A DNA stretch of 5,241 bases. Source: Bacteroidia bacterium (GTDB lineage: Bacteria; Bacteroidota; Bacteroidia; Bacteroidales; UBA12481). Below the pieces are notes generated by a model, which worked only from the letters and a program-made list of their open reading frames with translations, did no database searches and had not been told where the DNA came from. Positions 4,472 through 5,241 of this stretch are shown here, in pieces; the stretch's first letter is position 1, and every line of letters begins with the position of its first letter. The position numbers and the translations under genes were made by a program. The stretch lies in assembly GCA_026391235.1 (NCBI GenBank), contig JAPLDV010000051.1:1-5241 (forward strand). Reading direction: 5' to 3'.

Positions 4472-5241
4472 ATGGAACATAAAGTCAACACCCTCATCAT
4501 CGGCTCCGGCGCTGCCGCGCTTAATGCTGCGCTGTGCCTGTGGGAATCAGGAGTGCGCGACATTGTGATCGCTACGGAACAGTGGGGCGGGGGTACTTCG
4601 AATAACGCCGGGTCGGATAAGCAAACGTACTATAAGTTGTCGCTGGATCCATCGGTGCCGGATTCGGCGTTTGAAATGGCAGCCGACCTGAGCCGTGGCG
4701 GTGCCATGCACGGGGATATCGCACTTTGTGAGGCTCAGCATTCATTGCAGGCCTTTTATAACCTTGTGCGGCTGGGCGTTCCTTTCCCGCACAATCAATA
4801 CGGATCTTATCCCGGCTATAAAACCGATCACGATCCCAGGGCCCGCGCCACATCAGCCGGACCGCTCACCTCGCACCTGATGTTTCAGTGCCTGGCCCGG
4901 AAGGTGAAGGAATACGGCATCATGGTGCACGATGGGATCGTTGTGGTTGAACTACTGACAAGGCAAGCACCTGAAGGAATGGAAATTACCGGTGCAATCG
5001 GGATCGATAACGCCAGAACTGCAGAACCCGGCCACGGAATGGTCGTCTATCATGCTATTAATGTGATCCTGGCAACCGGCGGCCCTGCCGGAATCTACCG
5101 CGATTCCGTCTATCCCCTCAGCCAGACCGGCTCCATAGGGATGGCGCTCAAAGCAGGGGCAAAGGCACAGAACCTGAGCATCTCTCAGTTCGGCATCGCA
5201 TCCGTAAAGTTTCGCTGGAACCTGTCGGGTTCCTATCAGCA
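4472..5241 (+). CDS. FAD-binding flavoprotein of the fumarate reductase/succinate dehydrogenase type (3' partial)
   Basis: An open frame runs from ATG 4472 to the window edge (256 codons plus two bases). It opens with a Rossmann dinucleotide-binding motif, VNTLIIGSGAAALNAAL (5-21, GxGxxA), an acidic residue after the second strand (E36), then GGGTSNNAG (39-47) in the place of the family's flavin-contacting glycine/serine loop. A second FAD-contacting segment, VILATGGPAGIY (198-209), is followed by QTGSIGMALKAGAKAQN (218-234) and SQFGIASVKFRWNLSGSYQ (238-256), features of the FAD_binding_2 family. A TAG at 4460-4462 in the same frame limits the start, and 4472 is the first ATG after it. There is no Shine-Dalgarno sequence. 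There is no signal peptide, so it should be cytoplasmic. The catalytic residues and any C-terminal domain lie outside the window, so the reaction cannot be assigned. It may partner the upstream FMN/Fe-S oxidoreductase, but 195 bases of repeats separate them. Confidence 0.88.
   Translation, partial: MEHKVNTLIIGSGAAALNAALCLWESGVRDIVIATEQWGGGTSNNAGSDKQTYYKLSLDPSVPDSAFEMAADLSRGGAMHGDIALCEAQHSLQAFYNLVRLGVPFPHNQYGSYPGYKTDHDPRARATSAGPLTSHLMFQCLARKVKEYGIMVHDGIVVVELLTRQAPEGMEITGAIGIDNARTAEPGHGMVVYHAINVILATGGPAGIYRDSVYPLSQTGSIGMALKAGAKAQNLSISQFGIASVKFRWNLSGSYQ

Noticed and set aside
4377..4568. Small open frame across the repeat-rich spacer
   Set aside because: It is built from tandem repeats and runs into the flavoprotein gene out of frame; no family resemblance or start signal.
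4572..4853. Minus-strand open frames opposite the flavoprotein gene
   Set aside because: They are antisense shadows of a strongly supported + strand coding region with clear FAD-binding motifs, and their translations look like low-complexity antisense sequence.

Overview
The window looks like chromosomal DNA from a member of the Bacteroidota, probably a Bacteroidales-like environmental lineage. The evidence is a 6-bladed beta-propeller (DUF5128-like) lipoprotein of a type common in that phylum, an ATPase_14/DUF4143 ATPase, mostly absent Shine-Dalgarno sequences with A/T-rich leaders, and two exact matches to the Bacteroidota -7 promoter motif TAnnTTTG. This assignment rests on recognition of families and signals, not on a database search.

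Layout, all on the + strand: (1) the 3' end of an unidentified gene, about 3-128. (2) An AT-rich spacer with a candidate promoter and palindrome. (3) A stand-alone AAA-type ATPase with a C-terminal PD-(D/E)XK-like (DUF4143) domain, 238-1533. (4) A spacer with a second candidate promoter. (5) A beta-propeller lipoprotein, 1683-2885, whose stop codon overlaps the start codon of (6) an Old Yellow Enzyme-type flavin oxidoreductase with a C-terminal four-cysteine cluster motif, 2885-4276. (7) A spacer of about 195 bp made largely of small repeats. (8) The first 256 codons of an FAD-binding flavoprotein of the fumarate reductase/succinate dehydrogenase type, 4472 to the window end.

Genes 6 and 8 plausibly work together as a cytoplasmic redox pair: an FMN/Fe-S TIM-barrel reductase or demethylase-like enzyme next to an FAD/substrate-binding flavoprotein. 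The substrate cannot be told from sequence. The lipoprotein is probably translationally coupled to the reductase, although it should sit in an envelope membrane and has no obvious catalytic role. The ATPase appears to be an independent single-gene unit.

The most unusual signal is inside the reductase gene. Two exact 46-bp copies (period 51 bp, exactly 17 codons) of a GC-rich palindromic repeat, core TCCCCGCGAACGCGGGGA, are inserted in frame and add about 34 residues without breaking the enzyme. The gene's 3' end and the following spacer carry further dispersed-type repeats: an 18-bp perfect palindrome over the stop codon, a diverged inverted copy of that element about 115 bp downstream, and two short tandem arrays. 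The reductase locus therefore looks like a hotspot for small repeat elements, including ones now translated as protein.
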